Positions 24,267 through 35,468 of a DNA stretch of 64,000 nucleotides are shown piece after piece (position 1 is the stretch's first letter; each line of letters starts with the position of its first letter). The notes beneath the pieces were generated by a model. That model saw only the letters and a list, made by a program, of their open reading frames with translations. It did no database searches and was not told the origin of the DNA. The DNA lies in NCBI GenBank assembly GCA_002205965.3, contig NADL03000689.1, positions 186,001 through 250,000 of the forward strand, given 5' to 3'. This DNA comes from Kappaphycus alvarezii (Eukaryota; Rhodophyta; Florideophyceae; Gigartinales; Solieriaceae). The position numbers and the translations under genes are program-made.

Positions 24267-24882
24267 GGTGATCAAGGAGAAGCACGATTGTGTGGTATCT
24301 AAGCTTCAAAGCGCCGGTAAGGCGATGATGGCACTAGGGCAGCGTATGTCGATGGTAAAAAACGCCAAAGTTTCGTTAGAAAACACCAACAGCTACTTGG
24401 TCACCGCTGTACCAAGTATGCAGCTGCAATCCCTACCTCTACGAATAGCAACATGCCAACGTCTAGTGCGACTCTTTACCACTTCAAGTCTGCCGAGGAA
24501 TCACCTCCACTTATTGCACTTTAGTTCCAATGTTCTCGAGCTCTCCTTCCCAACGACACCTGTCACATGCCAATTCTCGCGCTAGAGGCCGCATCAATCG
24601 CATCATGTATTTGATGCCTAACGTTCGGTTGGAGCAAAATCAAATGTTGTTCACTGCTCAACGCACAACTGCGTGCGAAGTGAGCTCTCATGAAACCAGC
24701 GGGCTTCCATATGAGCCCTGATTCTTCTCAGAACCGCTCCCTCCTCGAGGCACTAGGAAGCATTTCAACGAGGACAAAGCAATCTACCACGAGTGTCATG
24801 TAGGACGTGACCAGACTCTCGATACTGAACACCTGTCCTCGTTACCGAGTTTCCTTTCGCGAGATGCGATGGGTTTCGAATG
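24267..24882. other. Gap between tandem minus-strand genes
   Basis: About 615 bp between the RMI2-like start and the THOC7-like stop. It holds the RMI2-like promoter and the THOC7-like 3' end. A plus-strand ORF across it (24148-24585) is a shadow with no motifs. Confidence 0.4.
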
Positions 24883-25533
24883 TTATGAAATCTCCATCGC
24901 CTCGCCCTCCTCTTGCTCTTCCCCTACTTGCAGCGCCCTGATCTTCTCGGAGAACGCATCAAGACCGGAGGTGCAATGCCAAAACAGGCGCAGTTCCTTT
25001 GACATGTCCTCTTTCACCTTTTCAATGCTTATGAGAGTACTTTCAACCTCCTGCAACGCCGTCTTAGCGTCTTTCAGCGCCCTTTCCGATTCCTCTACAG
25101 CCGGTTCCTTGAGAATCACCTTTGCTATTGCCTCATACTGCGCCCGCTTCTCAGCAAGCTTTTTCTCCCTTTCCAAAGTGTTGCGCAATATTGTCACTGT
25201 GGCCTCCTGCTCAACGATTGCAGCCTCCAGGGACTGCAAATCTTTTGCCCAGTCCTGACACTCCGATGCGCACACGGCAGCATGAGCTGCCTCAGCTTGA
25301 GCAGAAAGTGAAATCTTGTCGCAATGAACGAGAATTGGTCCAATTATCGATGACGTATAGGACGTTGTGGCGTCATCGGGCGGTTTGGATATGATGTTGA
25401 CGTACATTTCGCCGATGGCTGCACACAATTCGTCCATGGCTGTGCTCACCCATTCTTGGGACTGGATTCGCTTGTAGGCCGCTTCGTTCGGGTCAAATGT
25501 GCTGTCTGTAATCTCGGGTGCTTTTTCTAACAT
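24883..25533 (-). CDS. THOC7: THO complex subunit 7 (THOC7/Mft1)-like coiled-coil protein
   Basis: A 216-aa ORF starting at ATG 25533. Residues about 100-190 are a long coiled coil with the THOC7 signature: a basic RAQYEAIAKVILKEP block (compare the EYDALAKVI..HP of animal THOC7), then leucine-heptad helices and a KEDMSKELRLFWHCTSGL segment equivalent to the KRKQFHVLL region. The end is acidic (GEEQEEGEAME). THOC7 is a structural subunit of the nuclear THO complex, which couples transcription to mRNA packaging and export and limits R-loops. The length matches the family (about 200 aa). A palindrome cluster lies about 280 bp upstream of the start. The coiled coil makes exact orthology less certain than the fold. 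Confidence 0.7.
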   Translation of the reverse strand: MLEKAPEITDSTFDPNEAAYKRIQSQEWVSTAMDELCAAIGEMYVNIISKPPDDATTSYTSSIIGPILVHCDKISLSAQAEAAHAAVCASECQDWAKDLQSLEAAIVEQEATVTILRNTLEREKKLAEKRAQYEAIAKVILKEPAVEESERALKDAKTALQEVESTLISIEKVKEDMSKELRLFWHCTSGLDAFSEKIRALQVGEEQEEGEAMEIS

Positions 25534-26380
25534 TGCGGCACTGTGAAACTATAGATTCTACGCAAAAATGGAGAGTATGCAAAGGTAGTGACGGAGTTGG
25601 ACAATATCGGTTAAACGTACAAGATGGTGGAGCTGCAACGCACTATGCAAGGACGATTTGTTAGATGGCTTGTGAATCTTTCAAAATGAGTTTGCCGGCC
25701 ATTGAATGGGACCGGGTCTGGTTTTGCTGATGAAGGTCTGTCTGATTAAGTTGGCATTCTGTATCTACTGGCAGTCAGCAGACACGTGAAACGTTGATGA
25801 CGAGCTGAGCCAGTACAGTACAGTACAGTGCAGGTGGAATTCAGAAATCAGTACAGTATACTGTACCGTACAGCATGTTTGACGGTGAAACCTCATTTTT
25901 CCTCATTTTCTTATCTTTTAGGTTGATTTCCTCAAGGGTATCGCATTATAAGCAAGAACGTGAATTGACACTCTGTACTATGCGCTCAACGGGGGTGTAT
26001 GCTGATAACGGGAGCGTCGTTAAATATGCTCGAAGGAACGTGGTCTGTGCAGCCCTCTCAGTCCGTCGTCGAGTTCGTTCGTCTGGAGTTTTATTCTTTG
26101 TGGTTGTCGTCGTCTGTTAAGTGATCATGCCTACACTGGAAGAATTTCAGGTCGTCTTAATCTCGTGTTTACATGTTGTGGTCAACATTTATTTGACTCC
26201 TGACGAAAAGCTATCTACCGTAAAAGGGCTATATTGTCAGGGCAATCTTGCCAGTGGATACCGCAACGAAAGAAAAGCAATGGTCTTGTACGGCCATATT
26301 GAATACGCTTTCTAATGGCTTTTCAAGATGCATGTGGTATACTGGTATACGGCAGCCAAAAGTTAGCGGGGGTATAGTAC
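25534..26380. other. Upstream region of the THOC7-like gene, with a TACAGTAC cluster
   Basis: Contains a tight palindrome cluster at 25813-25873 (CAGTACAGTACAGTACAGTG and GTACAGTATACTGTACCGTA). Short ORFs at 25875-26120 and 26121-26315 carry no motifs. Confidence 0.45.
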
Positions 26381-29300
26381 AATGATGGCTTCTCGTAGCC
26401 GCAGAGCCTGTCTTTTGGTGCAGGGATTGTTCCAGAGGTGTTCTATGGTCCGGATTGTACCTGAGTGGGGCGCACTCCTGTGCAGCCGGTGATATGGGAA
26501 CCAATGCAAAAACCAGCAAAGTGCGAGACGACGTGGGTGCCCCGTTAGGATGGTGGGAGTGAGGAAGGATGGGAAAGATCCAATTCTTGAGATGGCGGGT
26601 GCGTGGCGGGGTGAGAAACGGCGTTGGCGGCGGTATTCGGGGGTATTTCAGGTGTTCCAGACGGAAAAGTGAAGTTTGGATGAGTTTGACTGGGGTGGGG
26701 TGGTAAGAGTGTTGCGCAGTATCGAGTAAGAACCGTACGACGGAGGTGAAGTGTGCGGGCTGCCGTTGCCTTCCGGTTGCCTTGCCTGTCTGGGTGGTGG
26801 CCTGGAGCTTGGAGAGGAACTTGAACCCTGGTGTTGCAGCAGACTGGTGAGATCCGGGAGTTGGAAGATGGCTCGTAAGCGAGATAAATGTGTTGTGTTG
26901 AAGTTACCTGAGCGCAGTACGGATGCAAATAGTTGCCGCTGGATGGAGAGGTCGGAACTGAGGAGCTTGCCGAGGTCGCGCAACAAGATTGACCCATATA
27001 CGACGCACAAGCTGCACAAGAACATGTGGAAGACGTGGGCAGGGCGTGCGAGGGCCATGTCAGAGGTGAGAGGCGTTGCGTGTCGGAGGAAAAGGGTTCC
27101 TTGTAGAGTACAATGCGCCCTGGTGATGGTCGCGTTGGGGTGTATTCCTGGGGTGGTGAATGTCATCCCTAAGGAAGGGGCCTAGTCGGGTAGAGGGATT
27201 ACCGTCGGTTGCATGGAGAGTGCCAGTCGTGGGTGGGCTGGGTCCTGTGTGATCACTGTGCACTTGTTGGGTGCCCAATCTATACCACTTTCGGAGTGTC
27301 AGCGTTGACATTCGTTGAGGAGAGTCTGTAGGAGAGAGGGGTCGTGGGCTTGAAGGAGGCGAGCCAGTGGTCCCCTTGTCGAATGACTGCTTCTGTTGCG
27401 ATGAGGGCGTGAAGGGGGCCAATTCTTGTTTGGAAGCCGAACTGCATAGGGTGGAGGGCGTTGAGGTCGGCCAAGGAGGCAAGACCTCCTTCGATGGCTT
27501 TCCTGCAGTGAGTTAAGAGGAAAAGTGGGCGGAAGTTCGCTGGGGTATGTTGATCCCCGGTTTTGTGTATCGAGGTCAAGATGCCTGTGGCTCAGTTGTG
27601 CGGGTACTGGTGAGTTCGCCCGATTTCGTCCACCATGTGCAGAGGAGGGTGGCGAAGAGGACGGGCTTTGTCTTCAACATTTTTCTGTGTACCCCGCCAT
27701 TACCTGCCGCTTTCCCACGTAGCACGGTGCAGATCTAGTTGAGGATGTGTTTTTTTAAGCGCCGAGGGTGAGTAAAGCTCCGTAAATGTATCGGGGCTTG
27801 TTGGTTATGAGCGGTGCTCATGAAGATGAAGTTCCGTGGGGAGAGCTGGTGGCCGTTCCGTAGATGGTCCGTGTCTTTCTGGCGGTCTGACGTTAAGCAC
27901 TTACTGTTGCCATGGTGAAGTGGTCGTTTGGCGGAAAGCGGAGGCGAAGCAGGTACGCTTTCGGAACCATCGTTTCTCTCTTCGGACCAGTTGCCGGGCG
28001 ATGGCTTCCAGTCGTTTGAACTCAATACATAGTCCACATACTTGCCAGAACTTTTCAAGTACTTGTATGCCTTGTTGCCTTTAGCTAGTAGCGTATCAAG
28101 GGAATGGGTCAAACACGGTTGGCACCAGCGGAGTCGGCGATTTGGGACCTCTTGCCATGGGTCGATGATGGCGCGCGTGACACGACCGTATATGGATGGG
28201 ACGTCAATCGTAGTGCAACTGGAGAGCGTGGCTATGAGCGGTGGCAAGGATCGTTGATAGGTTGTCGCTGCTTTCTGATGGTTCCTTGGTGTGGAAAGCA
28301 TCGACTTTTTGTCCTTCTCTTGGTTTGGCCGGGGGTTGGTCAGGAGGGTGGAGGAGCAGGTTGCTATACGGAAAAGAGATCCGAACAACTGGTCCAGCTG
28401 TCGGAGAGGGTGGTGCAATGTAGCGGTATGGTAGAAATAAAGATGTCAGGGTTGTTTCAGCCTTGTGCACCCCGTTGGTGGAATGTGGGTTGGTTGAACG
28501 CGAATATCTTGAGAGCCGTGATCCTTGAACTGTTTCCACGAGCGTACTTCCCCGTGGGTTGGCGATATAGTCCCAGAGGGGCGAGCACGCGTTCAGGTCA
28601 CTAGCTATGGCTGCATTCAGTGAGGATTGGCGTATTATGTCGTTGACTGATGCTGCGAGCGGTTGCACTGGGAATTTCGGACTGATATAGGCGCCGGAGA
28701 CATGGGTAGACGGGTCCAATTTGCGTGTGAGTATTTGAAGGATTGAATTGGTGGGTGGACGGAAGGTGTTGCTGACATGGTGAATGGTTGTGTCGAGCCC
28801 GGGTCGGACGGCGATTGCAACGCCGACACGCGGAGCGTGGATGGTGGTGCGGCGTGAGGGAATCTGTGAGACTGCAGCCTGGGGCCAGACACGGCACAAT
28901 AGAGGCGCTGCGTTAGTACGGGTCTCCGTGACGATTATGATGTCTGGTTTTGCGGAGGCAGGAAGTGTGTGTGTGGATGGCAGGGAGGTTACAGGCCCAC
29001 AGGTATTCCTTTTAACTACTTTAATTTGTCAATCCGAGGGCCAACGAGTCCTTTTGGGGGGAGGCGTCAGGGATAGAGGGCATGGCGCTGTCCGGGTCGT
29101 TGTTCTGTTGGGGGTCATGGTGTCTCTTCTCGTTGGGGGGTGGATGGTCCGGAGATCACGTGGCTGGGTCTTGAGTGAAGATATTTAGCGGGGGGTGCAC
29201 GCTGGATTGGGCTATGTGTGCGGGGGGTGGCGGGGAGGCTCTGGATTGGGTGCCGTGCACTTTTGAGAACTGGAGAGAAAAGACCGTTTCCAATTTCTTG

Positions 29301-29750
29301 AGTAACATGCGAAAGAGATGTTGGGTGCTCACGTCGATGGAACGCTCTGCGCTGCGGATCCATGAAGCTCTGACGGGTACCAAGTGGTGCATGAGGGCGA
29401 TTTCTCTGTTGCGGCCTTCGCCGTTGTCATAATGTAGGATCGACAACGGGTCGCCTGGTGTGGGAAGGCGATGTATGTTGGCGTTGGCCAATTTCTGGAG
29501 TAGCACCGAGAGTACTTCCAGGTCGTAAACAATCTGGACAATGCCGGTATGTCGGGCCTCATGTTAGGAATGATTCCTGAAGACGCGAGGGTCGCTTCCG
29601 GGTACGGAGTTTCGGAGTTTCGGAGTGTCTCCTGGAGGATGATGATGCGGTCCATCCAATCACTCACTCCCCAACAACCAAAATGCCCTCTTCCGTAACC
29701 CAAAAACCTCCTCCATACCCTCCCTCCCTGAACCAAGCTTGACCTCACAG
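26380..29750 (-). mobile_element. Degenerate LINE with apurinic-type endonuclease (minus strand)
   Basis: Read on the minus strand, the order is an ORF1-like region (about 29.75-29.15 kb), then an APE endonuclease (about 29.0-28.5 kb) with IIIVTETRTN, VGVAIAVRPG and ASDLNACSPLWD (the GDFNAHxxxW equivalent) and NPRG, then reverse transcriptase near 27.6-27.3 kb (TSIHKTGDQHTPANFRPLFL, LHPMQFGFQ), then a poorly preserved 3' part. This is the layout of APE-encoding non-LTR elements. Adjoining ORFs sit in different frames with stops between them, so many frameshifts and stops have accumulated and the copy is old. The exact ends are unclear: no target duplication or A-tail was identified. Confidence 0.75.
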
Positions 29751-29965
29751 ATACGGATAAAATTAACTTGACTGTACTGGTGGAATTTTCTTCTGGACAG
29801 CCTTTCCTTTTTGTTGGAGTGGGTCCATGGTTCAGCCGTCGCCTGGAGATGTCTTTCTGTCCTGCCTAACCTTCAGTAGTTCCTGCTTGGTGGGTTTTTG
29901 AACACATCACGTGCAATGTGCACCCGCGAATACGGGAGAAAGTACAGGATTAGGCAAGAGGGTAT

Positions 29966-30559
29966 GTGTACTGTAATCATCTTTACTTCATGTTTTGTAA
30001 AGCGCGTGCAGGCTGGAGGGCATGGTGCCAGCGGAAAAGGACTAACTGTTACCAAGAGAGAATGGTGACCTTTTACTACATGGACGCCCAAGACGACCAT
30101 GCTTCGAGTTGCACCTCAGGATACAACGCCGCTACCCGACACAACTTCCTCCGGAACCTCTTTACGACCGACAGGTTCCGACCTGCCGGTTTTGCTCACA
30201 GACATGAAGTTCCCAACCTTGTGCCGGGTACAGACCTCCGGCCAGCCGACATCCTCGTCCAATGTGGACCGGAACCTACTGACACGCTCGATGCGCCGAC
30301 GCAAATTGCATATGATATCACTATTCGCAATCCCATGGCCTGATCTTACCTCAAACAAGCTGCATTGGAACCTTGCGGGGTAGCCGAATCGACCTACGTT
30401 GACAAGGTGAAGACTTTCGACCGCTCAGTGAAAGCTGCGTTTAACCTGACCCTGGATGCTACTTTTCCAAAGCTCGGTTTTCACTTTGTTCTGCTTGCTT
30501 TCGACTCTTTCGCCGGGCCCTGTAAGGCAACCTCTGGGGTGATTGAGACCCATGCGTAA
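29966..30559 (+). pseudogene. LINE C-terminal nuclease-like fragment
   Basis: A plus-strand frame with a Cys/His and RHN module (DDHASSCTSGYNAATRHNFL), then a PD-(D/E)XK-like stretch: HEVPNLVPGTDLRPADILVQ, then IAYDITIRNPM. A TGA at 30341-30343 interrupts the same frame, which continues with recognisable C-terminal sequence to 30559. This module ends many algal non-LTR reverse transcriptases. No reverse transcriptase lies upstream, so it is a 5'-truncated copy. It is bounded by the 20-bp inverted motif described separately. Confidence 0.65.
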
Positions 30560-30996
30560 TTAATATCGCGACGACTGTTCTGTACACCAGCGGTGGCCTT
30601 TGAGCACCTTTGGCAACGAATTTCGTCGACCATACGGTCTACCCTTTGCAATATCGATCCTAGCGCGTACTCCAAAGCTGGGCAGCGACCAACTTCAACT
30701 ATCTTAGCTTACACTGTCAGTAAGGCTTGTACTCCTATTATAATACATGAAGTAAAGATGATTATATATTTTATTAACTAAAATGCATTACGAGGGGACC
30801 GCACGGCCCCGGCTGGACCTATTGGGGTTCAACCGCGCAGAATTTGCGCTGGTTGATCATGACGACAGTATACCGCTGCACGAATACTGCCACCATTGTA
30901 CAAAGCGCGCGAAACTATACCAAACTTTACCGCAGTACTTCACAACCAAAAAAAGCGGAGCGCCATTGATGTATGATCATCTTTACTTCATGTATT
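29974..30996. repeat. Three copies of a 20-bp motif in direct and inverted order
   Basis: TAATCATCTTTACTTCATGT at 29974-29993, its reverse complement at 30745-30764, and GATCATCTTTACTTCATGTA at 30975-30994. The second and third copies form inverted ends around about 250 bp; the first and second bracket the LINE fragment. Confidence 0.8.
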
Positions 30997-31081
30997 TAAA
31001 AAATTGTGCATACATGATTAGCGGTTGTCGGGGTTTTTTTAAACTATGTGTGCAAAATGAATGGGAGTTCCATAGCAAGCC

Positions 31082-31154
31082 CGACTCCGGCGGGACTCGA
31101 ACCCGCAATCTCCAGATCCGAAGTCTGGCGCGTTATCCATTACGCCACGGAGCC
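31082..31154 (-). tRNA. tRNA-Arg (anticodon UCG)
   Basis: A complete 73-nt cloverleaf on the minus strand. Acceptor GGCTCCG pairs with CGGAGTC (one G-U), followed by discriminator G. The D arm contains GGCGTAATGGATAACGCG. The anticodon stem CCAGA/TCTGG encloses loop CTTCGGA, giving anticodon TCG, which reads CGA. The T arm GCGGGTTCGAGTCCCGC contains the internal B box GGTTCGAGTCC. No intron and no encoded CCA. A TTTT run about 25 nt downstream could serve as the Pol III terminator. It closely resembles eukaryotic cytosolic tRNA-Arg(UCG). Confidence 0.97.
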
Positions 31155-31363
31155 GATTTCATTGCGTCGCACTTCACTGAAGAAAACATGGCGAGTAAGA
31201 CTAATTTATACTATAATCGTATGAACAAGGATCTCCACGTGGCCACGTGTCAATGAGCGCTTCTAGCCTGTCTACTCAGTTTGAATGCAACTGTCTTGCT
31301 GCACCGGTCACCTTCAGTTGCTACTCCAATGGACCCTCGGTAATGATGACATGAAGTCATTAG

Positions 31364-31542
31364 GACGTGCGCAGTCCCCAGCAGATACTGAATGTATTAA
31401 ACTTCTTTCTTCATGTACACTCGAAATGACAGAGTAAATTATTGTTTTCTAGCGAGGTACATCCGGTTAGAGCTTAGCCACATGTAGTTAAGACCGTGGG
31501 CAGTCCCCAGTAGATTCTATATGCATTAAACTTCTTTCTCAC
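31364..31542. repeat. Pair of roughly 48-bp direct repeats
   Basis: The sequence around GCAGTCCCCAGCAGATACTG with a following ATTAAACTTCTTTCT recurs about 126 bp later as GCAGTCCCCAGTAGATTCTA with the same ATTAAACTTCTTTCT tail. The function is unknown. It lies between the tRNA gene and the second LINE. Confidence 0.7.
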
Positions 31543-31949
31543 CTCCCTCATCGTGAGTGGGCTGGACTCAGAATGGCTTTTACTCAAATTCTCGATTCGG
31601 GCAAAGTGGAGTACTATCTATCCCTTTATTGACCAATAAAGGTCTGAAGCGCTATTACGTGGCACCGCATGCTTGCTTTTCTACGGCTCACCCTGGAGGG
31701 CATTAGAGGAAAAAGGGGGGGTTCGGACGAACATTGATGGGGGGAGGGGTAGACGGGCCGTCGGAGGGGCGGTCATTTGGTAGGGCAACAACAGGGGCCG
31801 GGCGGGCAGGCCTGGCAGTGAGGGCTGGGCGGGCGGAGCCTGCGGTGTTCTGGGCACGGGTGGACCCCTAGCGGTAGGCAAGTCTATTTCACGGACGTGA
31901 TTTGGCCTGGGCGTGCGCACGAGAGAGCGGCACTCGGTGTGTTAGAGGG

Positions 31950-34900
31950 GGCCCGGGGCGAATTGGTCATGGAAGGGGGAGAGTTTGGAGGAGGAAGACA
32001 TAAGTACGTATGGAGAAAAGAGAAGGGTACTCAATGGTCCTTGGGCGCAGGCTGTCCAAGCCGGTGACTTCGCTGCAGGCGGCGTTCAAATTCACATGCA
32101 CCCCAACCCCCACCGCCTCCAACACGCCGAGCGCCACTCTCTCGTGCGCCCACACGTTCTCCAGGCCTTCGCCCAGGCTGTCCTGAGCCACATTTGTGAG
32201 ATGGACTCTGCCCGCCACCAAGGCTCCGCCCGTGCCCAGATCACCGTAGGCCCCGCCCGTCCGACCCCTGTTGTTGCCCTACCAAAATAAGCGCCCCTCC
32301 TCCGCCCCGGCTACCCCGCCCCCCAAAATATACGCCTGAACCCCCCCTTTTTCCTCTAATGCCTCCCAGGCTGAGCCGAAGGGAAGCAAGCACGCGGTGT
32401 CACCCCGCCCTGACACACTCCCCCCACCCCCGGTCGTAAGCATGGCCAGCCTTCTCCCCCGCCCGCAGACAAATCCCCGCCTTCGCCTCAAGGGGAGCCC
32501 AAGCGCCGCTGCCCCGCACGCGCCAGGCACCCCGACGAGAGCAATGCACGCATGGACACCCTCATGACTAAGTCGCCATCGTCGGCCCGACGCCACCTCA
32601 AGTACCCCCGTGTCAGTACGCTTGTCTGGGACGGGGCAAACAGCCAGTCCCGAGCCTGCCGAGTTGCATCCATCGGCTCCGACAGTTGAATGCTCTTACT
32701 AGGCCCTTCCGTCATGTACTCGCCTTTCTCCAACATGCCCATCACTACAACCCAGCCGACTCTGCCGTGCGGTTCGTTCCTTTCCAGCCCGGAAGAGCTA
32801 CTACGCACTCTCTACCGCAAAGTCGACATTTTTCAGGATATTCCCGCACCCTCCCTCAAACCGTTCAAACCGTTCGTAAGCTGGTCAAGGCAGCCGCAAA
32901 TGCCCAAGGCGAGGAGGCCACGTAACGAGCCTTCCATCACCTACATATGCTACCCAAGGCCGTCTTCGTCGCACTCTCGTGGTAAGCGAGACTGGCACCA
33001 TTAGAAAGCCAGCGGGCCGCGCTCAAAGATCACATCCGGCGCGCCCATACTGGTTCCCAACGGGGCGCCCAGTGGGCAGGAGCCCTTGCCGGGCACCAAG
33101 CCCGGGCTGAATGGGTCTAGCGTCATCGCCCTGTTCCTGACTCCGGCTGCAGCGCTACTCGCCGCTCCGGTCGTGTTGACGCCCCCTGCGCTGACGCCCG
33201 GAATCGTAAGAGGCCATGGGGAATGTCAATGACTCTGCCACACTCAAGCAGCTCCGAGACCTGCATCCCATTTCCAGTCAATCCCTCACCCCGAACCCTA
33301 CCGACGGCCTCCCCCCGGCCCCACCCATCACGGCTGCAGCTGTCCAGAGGGCTGCACAGCGCATCTCGCGAGGTACTGCGGCTGGCCCGGACCGAATGCC
33401 GTCGAGATGGTTTCATCTCCTCGTCAAGAGTTCTATTAGCCCTGGAGCCGCCGTCACCGGCCTCAGTATCCTCAAGAAGCTGGTGACGCGAATCGCCGAT
33501 ACAGATCACCCTAATTCGGTCTTCCCCATCCTCGCCGCCGCGACACTTCTCCGGCGCCAACTGAAGCCGGATAAAGATCCGCCCTATAGCCGTGGGCTCG
33601 GTCCTTCGTCGGTTCGTCACTTAGACGCCCCAACCACTCATGCCGGGCTCGCTGAGGCGGAGAGTGGTTCGGACAAGAGGGCGCCCCAGTGGGAGCCCCT
33701 GGTGGCACGGAGGGTCGCTGTTTGACCATTTTGATGGCGCCATCCTCCTGCCCCACGCAGGCTCCGGCGGAGCACGGCGGTAGGAAGCATATGGACGTGA
33801 AGAAATGCGCGGTAAGTAGGGTCTATTGTAATCAAGCTTGTCAAGGCCGGTGTGAGCTCGCCGGACTTGACAAGCTTACAGGTAGACGCCCTGAACGCCT
33901 TTATTTCGATTGAGCGTGCCAAGATTCTGGACAAGCAGGTGCCCGCATCCCTCAAGCCGCACGATGGATGAACTACTTGTACGACGAGCCCTTCAGGCTC
34001 TGTATTGGTCGACTTCTACTGTGGAGCAGGACTGGCACCCAACAGGGAGATCCACTAGGAATGCTGCTCTTCGCTCTTGCCCTCCATCCCTTAGTAGAAG
34101 CTATTGCAAACCATTTCCCCTCTCTCCCTCTTCACGCGTGGTATGCAGATGACGGAAGCATCGTTGCGCCGGCCCCCGCTGCTAAGCAAATCCTGCTCTA
34201 CCGCCAGCAGCACGGCCCACAACACGGATTTCACGTTAACTTTAACCATAAGAAGATATCAGTATGGTGGCCCTCTCTTCACCCCGACAACTCCCTCCCT
34301 GGCTTTCCATGCGACGTCATCACCTTGGATGCCACTACAGTCTTGGGATGCCCGGTGGGCACCACATCTGCCTCCATCAACCTCGCACGCCAAGCTCCTG
34401 TGAACGCCTTGTGGTCCTCTCTCCCCCTCCTCGACGATCCACAAATTTGGTTCCACATCTTCCGCTACTGCGCATCGTCCTCCCTCGTGATGTACTTGTT
34501 TCGAACTGGCGCGCCGCAAAATACTACCCCTCTTCCCAAATCTTTTGACAAGTGGATGCGAAGGCTTTCGAACGGACTCATCGCAACGTCGACGACAATC
34601 AGTGGCTCGAGGCGCCCATACTGTTCCGATTTGGCGGATAAAGACTCACCCCATCACAGGATGTTAACATCATCACCTGTACCACTTCCTTCCTTTCAAA
34701 CCTCAATCTCGTCAATCGACTGCTAGCAACTCCGTACGCCCGCGCAGCAAGTCTCCGCGCTCCCGCTTACTACAGGATCTCCGCAGACCTGGAATTACCC
34801 TAGGAACTCCAATTAGAGGCACTGCTTGAGGCCATGCCCCGATTGGACACAACAACCTCTCGTTCCTTACAACACGCTATTACTAAGCATCTGTACCAAT

Positions 34901-35282
34901 CCCACCTCATGAAGTTGCGTCACTCTTTCCCCGCACACCACTACAACCATCGCTGCCCGCGCCTTCTCTCGGTGCAGTCCTCCACTGCCTCAGCCCATTT
35001 CTCCACCCTGCCCCTCCCATCCAATGCCCTGTATACACCCTGCGAGATCTGGCGTACGATGGTCTCTGCACGCCTCGGAGCTCGGGTCTTCCGCGGCTCG
35101 GATCCCTGCCCCACATGCCTCTCCGGCCATTCCGACGTTCCGCCTATCCTTGACGAGCTCGGATATCACACAGCTATATGCAAGGGTGGTATCGGGGCGG
35201 TACGCCGGCACAACCGCCTGCGCGACCTTTTATACCACGAAATCTCGCACCCCGCCATTTCCCTTTCTGTCAAATGGGAGCG
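31950..35282 (+). mobile_element. Second LINE (plus strand), degenerate, cut at its 3' end by a copia element
   Basis: A GC-rich plus-strand non-LTR element. A pre-RT region near 33.3 kb (VQRAAQRISRGTAAGPDRMP) has the typical AxxxxGPDGxP signature. Reverse transcriptase motifs follow: QGDPLG at 34043-34060 and the catalytic YADD at 34142-34153, in a 252-aa open stretch (33968-34726). Downstream are a Cys/His module (CPTCLSGHSD...GYHTAICKGG) and VRRHNRLRDLL near 35.2 kb, the start of the same nuclease-like C-terminal module seen at 30.1 kb and 62.2 kb. The frame leaves LINE similarity at about 35282, where the left LTR of the copia element begins, so the LINE is older than the copia insertion. 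Several stops and frameshifts precede the RT. The 5' edge is uncertain; no APE domain was recognised. Confidence 0.75.
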
Positions 35283-35468
35283 TGTCCTGCGGACGGTCCT
35301 ATCGGATCTTAGACTACAATGGTCCTAGCAGGCATCGCTAACAGTGCTGTACAATAGGATAGAGAAAATATACACTACGTAGGATAGAAATAGTAGTAAG
35401 GGCAAATAACTACAGTAAAAGATTGTAAATAGTACATAAATAGAATTTATGAATCCTGTATTTCGACA
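35283..35468 (-). repeat. 3' LTR of the old copia element
   Basis: Matches 40485-40662. The best-conserved part is TCCTAGCAGGCATCGCTAAC and TTGTAAATAGTACATAAATA. The minus-strand end begins TGTCGAAATACAGG directly after the polypurine tract. Confidence 0.7.

Noticed and set aside
24148-24585. 145-codon plus-strand ORF
   Set aside because: It overlaps the RMI2-like gene on the opposite strand and has no motif.
30783-31256. 157-codon plus-strand ORF
   Set aside because: It runs antisense through the tRNA-Arg gene; the SGGTRTRNLQIRS part is the usual false peptide from a tRNA complement.
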